Assembly: GCA_027972325.1 (NCBI GenBank)
Contig: JAPMOS010000006.1
Span: forward strand, 536,501-600,500
Direction: 5' to 3'
Source of the DNA: Paratrimastix pyriformis
Lineage: Eukaryota; Preaxostyla; Paratrimastigidae
DNA: 64,000 nucleotides
The position numbers were made by a program, and so were the translations under genes. This document shows positions 8,738 through 21,612 of the stretch, piece after piece. Under the pieces are notes generated by a model. It ran no database searches. It was not told where the DNA came from and saw only the letters and a list, made by a program, of their open reading frames with translations. The first letter of the stretch is position 1, and each line of letters begins with the position of its first letter.

Positions 8738-11700
8738 TTATGGGACACCAGAAAAAAAATATCGTCGTGCCACAGCAGGTTTGGCACGGACCCTTCCGAG
8801 GGCGATGGAGGCCAGGTTGGGCAGGGCCTCGACGGTGCCCGGGGCCGTCAGGGCCGCCACCAGGAACTCCGTCCCCACGGTGGCCATGGCATGGGCGGTG
8901 CCCCTATTTCCCCCCGGGGAGGTGAATTGGGGGCCAGGGGGAGCCGGGCCGACGGACCAGCAGCCCACGTCGAGGCGGCGCAGGTTCTGGGCGCCAGGCG
9001 AGGCGAGCAGGTCGTGCAGCAGCTGGACCGTCAGCTGGGGCGACCGGGCCGGCGCACGGGCTGCAGAGATAAGATGCGGATGATGATTGGATGAGGTGAT
9101 GTGATGATGGTGATGACGGGCCGGGGCCGGCGGGGATGGGATGCGGTGGGACGGACGGGCGAAGAAGACGGGCGGCTCGCGCTCGGGGGCCTCGTCGCCG
9201 TCGTTCTCATCGGTGGTCAGCAGCAGGGCCGCCTCGGGGACCCGCTCCCAGGCTGCCCAGCCGGCACAAGAAGCAACACGGGGAACAGACACAGACAGAC
9301 ACAGACAGACACAGACAGACACAGACAGACACAGACAGACACAGACAGACACAGACAGACACAGACAGACACAGACAGACACAGACAGACACAGACAGAC
9401 ACAGACAGACACAGACAGACACACACGCACGGTGATCGGCAGGTGCGGCCAAAGGAACGGGAAGGGGGGGAAGGGAAGGGGAAGGGAGGGAGGGAAGGGA
9501 AGGAGGGAGGAGCCAGGCACGGACAGCCGGTGGTGAAGATGGGGCAGGTGTCGTGGAAGCGGCCGGCTGGAGGCGAGCCTGATCGATGGGCCGGCCGCGG
9601 CGCAATGGGAACATGGAATGATGGTGTGTGTGTGTGTGTGTGGGGGGGTGGAGTGGGAGGTGGCGGAGGGCCGAAGCGGCGTCTGAAGAGGCACCTGTCG
9701 GGCCCAAAGCGTGGAGGCCGCCCAGTGGCATGCGACACAATATGAGCGGCCCGCCCGAAGTCCCAAGTCACCCCGACCGACCCTCCTCCTCCCAACCAGC
9801 CGCTGTCACCAAGGGCGTGGGAGCAGAGGTGATGTGCGGACCGCCAGAGGAGGTCGTCGCCGAGGACGGCGTCCCTGAGGAGCCCACAGGCCGGGGCCAC
9901 GCCCCACATGAGGCCCGCCGGGTCGGGGCCCTCGGGGCGCATCAGGATGAGCTGCAGCAGGACGGCCGGCAGCCGCCCGAAGTCTCCGCCCGCGGTCGGG
10001 GCCCCGCTGCGGGGTTCGGGGGCGGCCTCGGGGGCGACCGGCGGGTTGAAGGGGCACCGAAGGGCAGGCCGCCGGTCGGGGTCTGTCTGAGCCTGCAATG
10101 CCCAGAGGGAGGAGAGGCAGGAGGGGGTGAGTGGGATGGAGGGAGGGATGTCGGGCGGGCGGGGTGAGGTGGCATGAAGCGTCAATGCAGATTGCAAGGT
10201 GCGTCTCGGTGTGACTGGAGGTGTGCTGTCTGCGGGGCCGTCCCTGATGAGAGGCATGAGGCCGACGACGGACGGCGAATGTGTGCGGGTGGAAGGGCCC
10301 CGTGGGGGCCAGGGCGCCCGCCCGGAGGCAGCGGTCGATCCACTCGGGCACCACGACCGCCGCCCGGGGGGCCGCCAGGGCCCGGTTGCCCAGCTGGGCC
10401 ATCAGGGCCCGCCGCGACTGGGCCGGGTCGACGGCCAGCTGGGCCGCCGGGGGCGGGGGGGCCGCTCGGCCCTGCATGTAGACCGTGGTCAGGTCGCTCT
10501 CGTCCAGGGCCTCGGCCAGGGCCCGATGCTGGCCGGCGAAGGTGAGTGGCCGGGGCTCCTCCTCCTCGCTGGGCTGGTAGTCGGGGTGGGTCAACGCCTC
10601 AGGCCGGACGGCCGGCGGCCCCTCCGGAGGCTGGTAGCATGAGGGGGCCAGGTCGCCCGGCAGGGCGGGGCTGATGGCCTGGTACACTGTGGCGCGGGGG
10701 GTGGGGGCGGGGGTGAGTGGTGAAGACGGCCCGGCTGAGGGTCAGACCGACCGTGGGGGGGGGGGGGGGGGGGGGCACAGCGGCGGCGGACCCTGCATGG
10801 CCATCAGGGGGTCGCACTCGTGGCTCATCACCACCACCACCGCCGGGGAGGCGGCGGCCGGGCTGGTCGGGTCAGCGGCTGCGGGGCTGGTCGATGATGG
10901 GTTGCTCGGGTCGGCGGCGCCCAGCCAGCCGGCCGCGTCCAGGGGGCGGCCCCCGTGGGCCTCGACGAGACCCCGCAGCCGGGCCGCCTCCTCGGCCGGG
11001 GCCGCGATCACAACCAGCCGCCCACCGAAAACGGGGACGCCCGCAGGGGCAGAAACAGGGGCGGCCGAACCGTCCTCGCAGGCCATCTCGCTGCCCTCCT
11101 CCTCTTCCTCTGCCTCCTCCTCCTCCTCCTCCTCATCGTCCTCATCCACGTCCGGATCAGAGTCCGCGTCCGAGTCGCTGGGCCCCATCTCGGCGTAGAG
11201 GAACTCGTCCCGGGTGAGCACGACCCGGGCCAGCTGGTCGCCTTTCCGGGGGGCATCGACCAACGGGGATACCGGACCCGCCGCGGGCAGGGCCTCGGGC
11301 AAGGCCGTATAGGGGGCCTCCTCCACATCGAGCCGGTGCTGTCGCTCGGCGGCCGCCTCCAGCAGCTCCGCCTCGGCCGTCGCGTCGGCCTCGGCCAGGG
11401 CCGCCGGCCCGCGCACCACCACCACCTCCCCGCACAGGGTCGGGTCGGCCTCCTCGTCGCCATCCTCGGCCCCGGCGCCCCCGTCACGTCGAGCCCGCAC
11501 GCGGGGCTCCTCCGGCGGCGGGCAGGCGTGGCAGCGCTTGCGGGTGGCGGGGGCGGGGCAGGCCGTGTGGGCCAGGTCGGCCGGGCCGGGGCTGGGGCAG
11601 TCCGCGGCGCCCGCCACGGCGTACACCTCGGGCTCGAGCTGCTCGGGGGGGTCCGCCAGGGTCCCCAGAAGCCGCTGCATGGCAACCCGACCCTCCGGGC

Positions 11701-14567
11701 CCTCGGTCGCCGCCTCGCCGTCGCTCGGACCCCCGTCCGGAGGGGGCGGCATGACCGCAGCCGCGGCGATCTCGAGTTGGGTGGGCTCGGCGTGGCACCA
11801 CTGGCAGAGGGCCCCCGCGCCCTTGCCCTCGGTCAGGCACCGCGAGCAGGCAATCGCGCCGCACTCTGCGAAAGGGGCGGGTGGGCGGGTGGGCGGTGGT
11901 GGTGAGGAGCATGAAGGGCCGGCCAGGGGCTGGATAAGGAGAGGGTATGTGGGACGTGCGGGACGGACGGTGGCAGCCCTGGGTGAGGGCCTGGGCGAGG
12001 CGGGTGTGTGCGCGCCACTGCTGGACGGTCTCGAAGCCGGGCGGCATGGGGCCGGGCATGGGGATCTCGGCCAGGTGCCACAGCTTGAGAGAGGCGTGCA
12101 GGTCGGCCGGGGTGGGGCGCCCGAAGAGGGCCTCCCCGGGGAACTCGTCCCCGTCCAGGCAGGGGGTGGGCTCCGTGGGCGGCCGGACGCCCGCGGGGTC
12201 GGTCACCCGGGGGTCCGCCAGCAGCGAGGACCCGCACAGGTCGCAGTGGCACCAGTCCTGGGCGCACCGCGGGCAGAGCAGCTGCGCAAGGGGGGCCGGT
12301 GGTGGTGGTTCATGGTTCATGTTTAGTCTTGGCGGTGGGAATGGGGGGGGCAGAGGGCACGGGGGCACGGGGTGTTGGGTGACGGACGGTCTCCTCGATG
12401 GGGGAGCACTCCTCGCAGAGGGGCGCGCTGCAGTGGACGCAGGCCGCGAAGGAGCGGGTGGGCAGGCCGCAGCAGGCGCAGGGGGTGCGCAGCTGGCGCA
12501 GGCCGAAGTCCATGGCGATGTGGCACTCGGGGCACTCGAAGAGCGGCATCACCACCGAGGGAACCTCCACCGCCCCTGCCCCGCCCCCGATGGAGAGGGA
12601 GACCCCCAGATGAGGAATGAGGACGGGAGCCGAGGGGGAGCTGAGGCCAGGCGCGGCCTGGCGCAGGGGGTGGTGGGGGAGGCACCGACCGGGGGGCGCC
12701 TGGCGGTCGCGGGTGGTGGGCCGGTTGGTGGTGGGCAGGTAGACGGCCTCGAAGTCCTCGGGCATGGCCGGGTGGCGGCAGAAGGGGCACCAGTACAGGG
12801 CCCGGGCCCACTCGAGGTAGGGCGGCTGGTCGGGCAGGGCCGGCGCCGCCTGGCGCCACTCGACCTGCGCCGCGAGCCGCTTCCAGGTCAGGTCGGCCGA
12901 CACGGGGCCGCCCTCGGGGCCCCACTCGAAGCGGCTGTCCAGCTCGTCGTCTTCCAGCACGTCCACGTCCTCGTCGGCCGGCCGGTAGCCGCGGACGATG
13001 GGGTACATGAGCAGGGGCTGCTTCTGCGGGTTGGCGACCCCCGCGAGATGGTCCTCGGCCGCAGGGGCGCCCCCACCGAAGGCGCCTCCACCGAAGGCGC
13101 CTCCACCGAAGGCGCCTCCACCGAAGGCACCTCCACCGAAGGCACCTCCACCGAAGGCGCCCCCACCGAAGGCGCCTCCACCGAAGGCGCCTCCACCGAA
13201 GGCAGGCGCGCCTCCACCGAAGGCAGGCGCGGCTTCCTCGCCTTCCTCGTCGGTGGTATCTGGCTCCTCGTCCTTCGAGCCTTCCTCCGCGCCTTCCTCG
13301 TCTTCGTCCTCGCCCTCGCCTTCATCGTCCTCGGCGTCCTCTTTGCCCTCGCCCTTGGCCCCACCACCGATGGTCGTCTCCTTCTCCTCATCGGTCTCTG
13401 GGGCCTTCGGGGGGGCAGGCGCGGCCGGGGCAACATCCGCCGCCGGGGCAGGGGCAGGGGCAGGAGCAGGGGCAGGGGCAGGGGCAGGGGCAGGGGCAGG
13501 GGCAGGGGCAGGGGCAGGGGCAACAGTTGCCTCGGGGGCAGCCGGCGGGGGCGGGGGCGGGGGCGCATTGGGGCGGAAGGTTTCCGGAGCCCGGGGGAGC
13601 ACCTCGCGCAGGGTGCGGGTCATATCCCAGCAGGCCGGGTAGAGCGGGGCGGCCAGGTTGAGGGTGGGTCCAGGGGCGGGCTCGCCCATGCCCCGGCTGC
13701 CGACCAGCAGCTTGGGCAGCGCGACCAGAATCGACCCGATCTGGCCGCTCGTCCAGCAATGCGGCGGCCCTGAGACCGGGCTGGTCTGAGGTGGGGGGCC
13801 GCCGAAGTGGAAGCGCTGTGCTTCGGGGGCGAAGGGGAGCACCTCGGCCGTCCCGGTGGCCCATTTGGAGTGCGACAGGACCAGTTGCGGGTAGCGACGC
13901 TCCAACACGGGGCACACCACATCTGGGGTGGATGGGGGTGTCAAAGGGGCATGCGGGACAGCCCAAGGGGCGGGTGCAGACCGGTCCGGAAGCCCAGGTC
14001 GCGCCACCGGCGGCAGACGGCCCGGCACTCGAGCAGCGAGCGCCAGTTGAGCCGGGCGAAGATCAGCAGCAGCGCGCCATCCGAGAGCCGGTTGATGGCA
14101 GCCTCGCCGCCGAGGGGGACAGCTGCGCGAGGCAGTTCCATGGGCTGGGGGCTCTTCAGATCCGGAGGCAGCATGTGGGCCCGAATGAGGGTCTCCTGGT
14201 CGATGTCCCCCAGCCGATCGAGGAATCCCAGGAGATCACGAGGGGGCCATCGCGCCCGCAGTCCAACACGGGCCTTTTCGCCCTCTGTGCGAAACTGGGT
14301 TTTTCCAAAAAAAAAAGTCGGCAAATCGGAGGGGTGTCCTCGAGGGGGACAGGCGCAGACCTCTGAAAGGGTTGCACGAAACGCGGGGCCGGGTTTCATA
14401 TAGAGTGGATTTCCGAGACCCATACAACAAAAGCGCATGGCCTTTTGAAAATAATCAGTCATGTAACTCTCGGCGGCGTGTTTGAGCGCAAGAATGGCAT
14501 CCTCATGTACAGTAATTGATTTTTTATGTTCGCGCACATAATCTGCAAATACACTGCCAAGAGACAT
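8738..14567 (-). CDS. Composite protein: histone-fold-like N terminus, F-box, Cys-rich zinc modules, BRCT-like region
   Basis: Starts [17 protein letters not shown] at 14567. The segment [19 protein letters not shown] resembles helix 2 of histone H3 (ALQEAxEAYL). An intron starting GTCTG and ending CCCAG joins it in phase to an exon with an F-box, [18 protein letters not shown]...[12 protein letters not shown]. After that come [17 protein letters not shown], Ala-Pro and acidic tracts, an AFGGG repeat, zinc-binding-like Cys clusters ([66 protein letters not shown]...CQWC), a BRCT-like start [17 protein letters not shown]...EAHGGR, a BRCT-like end [16 protein letters not shown], and leucine-rich exons ([21 protein letters not shown]). 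The end at 8738 is supported by the AATAAA downstream. It could be two genes; the F-box and histone-fold join is the best supported link. Possibly an SCF adaptor acting on chromatin (inference). Confidence 0.5.
9285..9423. repeat. 10-bp ACAGACAGAC minisatellite
   Basis: About 13 perfect copies of ACAGACAGAC-type units, in an intron of the - strand composite gene. Confidence 0.95.
13065..13235. repeat. 15-bp coding minisatellite (AFGGG repeats)
   Basis: About ten tandem copies of GGCGCCTCCACCGAA read on the - strand as AFGGG repeats. The near-perfect copies suggest recent expansion inside the coding region. Confidence 0.9.
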
Positions 14568-14832
14568 GGTAAAAAAAAAAGCCGGGCGAGAATGAGAGAC
14601 CTCAATGCACAATTCCGGAACTCTTCAAGTGACATGAGTTCGCCGCCAGTTTGGCAGCGGCGAATTTCCATGAGTTGGCGGGCATTCGCTATCCCTAAGT
14701 CGATGGAAAATCGGGAAAAGTGTCGGCTGGAGGACCGGACCTTTCCTCATCGCGTGGTGGATTTCAAAGTCAAAAGTCCAGGTTGCTCCAGGGTTGCAGC
14801 AGCTCTCCTTCAGCCCTTCGAGTTGCTCGATC
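14568..14832. promoter_or_regulatory. Shared divergent promoter region
   Basis: 265 bp separate the start of the composite F-box gene (-) from the start of the ABC transporter (+). No clear TATA box or other motif could be assigned. Confidence 0.4.
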
Positions 14833-15883
14833 ATGGAGGTGGGCGAGAAAAAGAACATGGAGGTGGGCTTGTTGACTGCTGTTGACGGTGAGGAGATGGT
14901 TATGAAAACTCAGAAGGAAGAGCGCGATTTTGGACCCGAACATGGCTCTACTGCCCCAAGCTTTTTGAAGAGTATGACTGCACTGATGAAATTCTGGAAC
15001 GTTTGGATGATCTTGATTGCTGTCGCCATGCTGGGCCTTTATGGTTTCCTTATCTATGTTGAGGTGCTCCTGTCCACCGAACAGGGTCTTATGATGTGCT
15101 CCCTCACTGGGACATGTCCGGATGGAGATACAAATGCCGGTCTTCATCTGTTCAAGGCATGCCTTCTCGCTGTCATCGATGCCTTCTGCATTATTATTGC
15201 TGTGTGGTGTGGTTGGTGGTCTGTCGAGCTTGCATCCGCTCACACTGATCTGACACTGGCACCGCCACATTCGGGACGGCTCTCACGTGAAGCGTCGGGC
15301 GGATGTGGCGACAACGCCTGGTGGACCACCTGCACATGCTGTATTTCTCGAATAACGCCTTCTTCCATCTCCTGTCCTCGGAGAAGCAAGTGTCCGTCGA
15401 GGGCCCATGCCCCCTCTCCTCTTTCGCATCCTTGGAAAGCTCCCGCTGACGGTCGTCGAACATCCTCCTCGCCTCCTCCTCCCTCCAGATCTTCGGCCGA
15501 TGATCTTCAGGACCTCTTTGACACGGGCCTGCTGGCCAACTTTATGCGGCTGATCATCTTCACCATCTTCCAGACCATCGAGTCCGACCACTGGCTGTCC
15601 TCCCCCGGCCGGGCCATGCCCACCATGCCCACCCCAAGCGTCTCATCGGCACCCCTGTTCGGACTGGTAGGTATCCGTTGTTCCCGTATGTCTTCTTCGC
15701 CGTGAACGCCACCCTGACGGCCCTCATGGCCCGGCCCCTGACCAAGCTCACATACACCCAGGACGAGCGCGAGGGTCCGCCCGCCTTCACCAGCGCCCTC
15801 CCGCTCCGCCTCGCCCTTCCTTCCCCCCCACGCAACAAACGCCCACCTCCCCCTTCCCCTTCCCTTTGGTGCGGCGGCCCATG

Positions 15884-15914
<31 letters not shown>

Positions 15915-16617
15915 TTTGTGCTGCTGCTGCTGCTTTGTGCTGCTGCTGCTGCTTTGTGCTGCTGCTGCTGCTGCTGCTGCTTTGTGCTGCTGCTGCGGGG
16001 TGGTGGTGGCGGCGGCGGCACGGGCAGGCGACTTCCGGTTCTCGCACATCCGCACGCGGACGTACGCCGAGTCGATCGCCTTCTACAACGGCGAGCAGCA
16101 GGAGTACCAGCTGGCCGACAACAGCCTGCAGGCGGCCATGAGCAACCTGGGCAAGGTCATCAACGTGGGCCTGGGGCTGCAGATCCTCTGCAACACCACA
16201 CTGGCCTTTGGCTCGCTGGCCCCCTCGCTGATGGTCTACATCGTCATCGTCGGCTGGCGGGGCGGCGCCTGTGCCGACGTCGACAAGGTCCGCAGCGCAG
16301 GGGGGGGGGGGGGGGGGGGGGGATGGCCGGGCGGGCCTTTGGTTCCGCCTCGCTGCCCTTGCCGCGTGCGGGTCGTGGCGCTTTATCGCATCGCGTGCGG
16401 TGACTCACCGGCCGTTGGGCTGTTTGTGGGCTGCCCGGGCTGCTCGGTGATGACGACCACCCTGAACCGGATCCAGCAGGTCTCGAGCTACCTGACCCTC
16501 ATCCAGATGCTCGCCTCCCGGTTCGCCCTCTTCACGGGCCACGCCAAACGCGTCGCCGAGATCCTCTTCGTCATGCAGAGGATCGACGCACGTCCGTCCC
16601 GCCGCCTCCTCCTCCTC

Positions 16618-16659
<42 letters not shown>

Positions 16660-18297
16660 CCTCTCCCTCTCTCGGCCCTCGGCCGGGGCGGGCGGGCGGG
16701 CGGGCGGGGGGCAGGGGCCGCAGCGGGAGGGCCAGCACTTCCAGGAGGCCAACGAGCTGGCCATGGACGGCGTCCGGCTCGAGACGCCCGACCACACGCC
16801 CATCGTCAGCAACTTCACCTCAGTCCGTCCATCGGGACCCTCCCTCCTCCTTTCTCCTCCCTCCCGCCCGCCCTCCCGCCCGCCCTCCCGCCCGCCCTCC
16901 CGCCCGCCCTCCCGCCCACCCTCCCGCCCACCCTCCCGCCCGCCCTCCCGCCCGCCCTCCCGCCCGCCCTCCCTGCGCCTGTTGTTGTTGTCAGACCTGC
17001 GCCACCCTCGCTCCGCCTGGCCTGCGCCACCTGCTTGCGCCACCCTCGCTCCGCCTGGCTTGCGCCACCCTCGCTCCGCCTGGCCTGCGCTCATCGCCCC
17101 TCTGCTCCTCCCGCCCCGCCCTCAGAGATGCTCCCCGGCCACCACGTCGCCGTCATGGGCCCCAACGGTCCGCCCGCCCCCGCCCCGCCCCGCCCCGCCC
17201 CGCCCCGCCCGCCCCGCCCCGCCCCTGCCCCGCCCGCCCTGCCCCGCCCTGCCCTGCCCGCCCGCCCGCCCTGCCCTGCCTGCCCATGCGGACGGCCCCT
17301 GCCCTCTCGGCCCCCTCGGAGCCCCGCTGACTTGTCGGCTCCTGTGACCCGCGGACCCGGCTGGGGCAGGTCGGGCAAGACGGCCATCCTGCGGTACCTG
17401 GGCGGGTGTGCCCCGAGGCACCATCCGCCGGCAGGGACGGGGTCCTCTTCATCCCACAGTCCGGCCCCTCCGCCCCTCCGCCCTCCGCCCCTCCCCCTCC
17501 GCCCCCCGCCTCCCACCTTCCCCACCCCCGCATTTGGTGACCATCCGGCCGGGCGGCGGGCCCTGCTTTTTTGCAGACCTGCCCGACGACCTGATCAAGT
17601 CCATCCTGCGTGAGGTCTCGCTGGGCTACCTGCTGGAGCGCTTCCAGATCACCGACGTGGCCCCCTGGGAGGACCTGCTCTCGGGCGGCGAGGTGCAGCG
17701 GGTCGGCTTCGCCCGGGCCCTCTACCACAGGCCCAAGTCCGCCCCCAGCCGCCCACCCACCCAGCCGCCCGCCCACCCAGCCGCCCACCCAGCCGCCCAC
17801 CCAGCCGCCCACCCAGCCTGCACTGACCGCACATGTGTGGTGATGTGACGTGCCGGGGGATGGTCGCGTGGGTGGGTGTGCCGGGGGATGGGCACGCAGG
17901 TTCCTGGTGATGGACGAGAGCACCTGCAGCTTCGACGTGACCCTCGAGCGGGCCATGCTGCGGGCATGCAAGGCGCGCGGCATCACCATGCTCTCCGTCG
18001 CCCACCGGCCCACCGTCCTGCCCTTCCACGACTCGGTCCGCCTGCCCCCACGCCGCCACCTCCCCGACACGTGCTCTGCCCCCGAGCCCCCGCCCCCGCC
18101 CCTGCCCGCCATGCCCCCCAGCCCTTGCATCTGTTCACATGCGGCCTTCTCCCCCTCATGTGCTCCTGTCCTCCTGTCTGCTGGCAGGTCGTCCGTCTGC
18201 GGCGCGGCGGCACCTACACGACCCGGCCCGTCCCCCGCGAGGTGCGCGTCTGGTCCGCGGGCCCACCCACTCGCCCTCCTCACCGCCTGGCCGCCGC

Positions 18298-18374
<77 letters not shown>

Positions 18375-21300
18375 CCTGGTCCCCTGCCCGCGGGTAACTC
18401 CTCCGTCTGGCTCACCGCTGTTCGTGGCCGGGCGGGGCGCCTGGGCGGGTGCAGCGAGGCCGTCAACCCTGAGGATCGCCGGATGGCCGTCGCGGGCAGC
18501 GACGTGGCCCAGCAGCAGCAGGTCCCCCAAGGACCCGCCACAGCCGCAGCCGCCGCGGAAGCCGCCGCAGCCGCAGCCGCAGGTGCCCCGCCGGGCGAGA
18601 ACCCCGCCCCATCGCCCCCGAGGAGGTCCGCTGCTCCGCCCCCCACCGCCTCTCCTCCCGTCCTCCGACGGGGCTCGCCTCACTCGTCCGCCTGCTGCTG
18701 CTTGTTGGCCCCCCCGCCCCGCCCGCCCACAGGAGTCGGCCTTCCAGGCGGCCATTGCGGCCAGCTCGCCCACGGCGGTGGCCTCGAGCCACGACGTCGA
18801 CGACGAGGAATCCGAGGAGTCCCGCCCTCCTGGGCGGTCCGTCCCGGCATCCCTCCCTCCCCCCCCCCCCCCCCCCCCCCCCCCCTCCTCCTCCTCCTCC
18901 TCCTCCTGCGTTCCGTTCGCGCCCAGCCGCTGACCGGTGGCCCCCCCGTGTCCGGCGCAGTGTCGGTGAGCGCGCAGGAGGGTGGCCAGGGCGAGGCGCC
19001 CCAGCTGGCGACGGCGGCTGCGGACACGGTCGCCAGCAAGATGAGCGCCATGGCCGAGCAGATCGACCAGGATCGGCTCGACGAGAAGCACGCATCCTGG
19101 GACGAGCTCCTCGAGTTCAAGAAGGTGGCCCAGGTCCGGCCCTCCCTCCCTGCCCCCTGCCATCAACCGCCACCGCCACCGCCACAGCCCACAGCCCACA
19201 GTCACAGCCAGTCACAGCCACAACCACAGCCACCGCCACCGCACACGTCCGTTCCCCCGTCTGACGCTTCCATCCACCCCCACCCTCACTCCACTTCCCG
19301 ATGGGTCCCCCCGGCTGGGGCGCAGGCCAAGTCGGCCAAGCGGAGCGCCCCCGGGCGGTTCGTGTACAACATGAGCCGGGTGCTGCGGCACGGGTTCGGG
19401 GGCTGGTTCACCCGGGTCTCGATCTACGCGTACATCACCCTGGCCCTGATGATCGTCACCATGTACTTCAACCAGTACATGATCTCGCTCATCTCCACCC
19501 TGCAGGGCCTCCTCACCTGCACCGAGAGCGACAAGCACACTGCCGTCCGTACGCCAGTTCCCCCATCCCCTCCCCTTCCCTCCCCTCCCCTTGCCTTCCC
19601 TTCCCTTCCCCCTCCTTGCTCTCCTCTTCTGCGTGGGGGGCGGTCCGGCCCTTTGCCCATCCCCATCGCCGGCTTCACCTGCCCGCACCCACCCCCCGTC
19701 GTCCGGCCGCCCCGCTCGCCGCCCGACCGCCGGGCCCCCTGCCCTGCAGCCGACCATCGACACGGGGGCGACGCTGTACTTCAACATGATGACCCTGCTG
19801 CTGTGCCTGGGGCTGGGCCTGGCCCTGTCGGTCATCAACAACCTCAGCTGGCGCATCGGGATGCACTGGCGCCGCAACCTGGTCCAGTACCTGCACACGC
19901 TCTACTTCCGGGCGCGCCTCTTCCACCGGCTGCCCTCGTTCTACCCCGAGGTCGATAACCCCGACCAGGTCCGCCACCATACCCCCCCCCCCCCCCCCCC
20001 AATAAAAAAAAAAAAGATATGGCGTGGTCATCATCTCTGGGTGTGTGTTGTGTGTGCGCGCGCTCCTTTCTGCTGGCCGGCCGTAGCGGATCACGTCGGA
20101 CGTGAAGACCTTCATCGACCTGTTCTGCGGCAGCAACTGCCCCGAAATCGCCGGCCTCGGCGGCCAGGTCCGCCTCCGTCCCCGCCCCCGCCTGCCTGCC
20201 CCCCGCCTGCCTGCCCCCGCCTGCCCGGCCCTCACCCCGCGCCCTTCCCCCCCGAGTCCCTCAATTCGGCTCCCCGCGACGCTCCCCCCCCCCCCCCCCC
20301 TGGGCGCCCGGTGTGCCTGCAGGCTTCGTGGGGGAGTGGCTGATTGCGCTGATGTCGGGCATCATCCTGATGACCTCCAAGATGGGCAACTTCTGGCTGA
20401 TCGTCATCTCGATCGGCATCGCGGCCACCACGGTCACCTCGACCGCCCTGGTGGCCTGCAAGATGCCCACCATGACCTACAGGATGGAGCGGGCTGAGGG
20501 TGACTTCCGCTTCGCACACGCCCGCGTGCGCAGGTCGGCCGCCCTCGCCCGCCCGGCCTCGCCGCCGGCGCCCTTCCTTCCATCTGCCCCGCCGCCGCCC
20601 TCCTGGGCGCCACGGCTGTGACCCGAGTGGGCCGCCCGACCCTCCTCATCGCCTCTCCTGGTGCCTCTCTGTGCCTCTCTGTGCCTCTCTGTGCCTCTCT
20701 GTGCCTCTCTGTGCCTCTCTGTGCCTCTCTGTGCCTCTCTGTTTTTGTTTCCGTGCCCGTGTGTCGCCGTGTCGCTGTGTTCTTCTGTGTGTCCGTGCCC
20801 CGCAGCTACGCCGAGAGCATCGCCTTCTACAACGGCGGCCCGGGCGAGCGGACCGAGATCAAGAACCGCTTCAACGTGGTCCGCCTCCTCCTCCTCCTCC
20901 TCCTCCCCTCCCCCCTCCTCCTCCCATGCCCCGCCGCCCGCACCCCCGCGCGCCCCCCGCACTCACCCCTCTGCCTTGGGCTGGCACTCCCGTCGGTGTG
21001 CTCTTGGCTTGGTGGCTCTGTCCCCGTCGGTGTGCTCTTGGCTTGGTGGCTCTGTCCCCGTCGGTGTGCTCTTGGCTTGATGGGGGGGCGCAGTCGCTGA
21101 AGCGGCAGCGGCACCTGATCCACTACGGGCTGCTGACCCAGTCGGTGGCCAGGATCTTCACGCTGCTCATCCAGCAGCTGCCCTTCGTCATCGTCTACTA
21201 CATCCTGGGCGCCGACGCCCTCGCCAAGGACATCTCCGGGTCCGCGCCCCACCTCCCCCGCCCCCCTGCCCGTGTCCCCGCCCCTCCCCATGCATGCCGG

Positions 21301-21580
21301 GGGGCCCCATGGCGCTGCGGCTCCCTCCTCCTCCTCCTCCTCCTCCCCCCCCGCGGTCGTTCTGACATGACACTTTTCCATCCGCCCACGCGGCAGGGTC
21401 TTCCTGGCGGTGAACATGATGTCGGCGATCACCCTCTCGCTGGCCGACATGCAGAACTACATGACCAACTGGTCGGCCGAGGCGGGTACCATGAACCGTG
21501 TCGTCGAGCTGATGGACGCCCTGGTGGCCCTCTCCGAGCACAACTCCATGTCCTCCGAATCGGTCCGCCCCAGCCCGCCC

Positions 21581-21612
<32 letters not shown>

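Noticed and set aside
15885-16000. CTG tract as a poly-Leu or poly-Gln coding region
   Set aside because: Conserved ABC transporter exons on both sides join in frame without it, so it is intronic.
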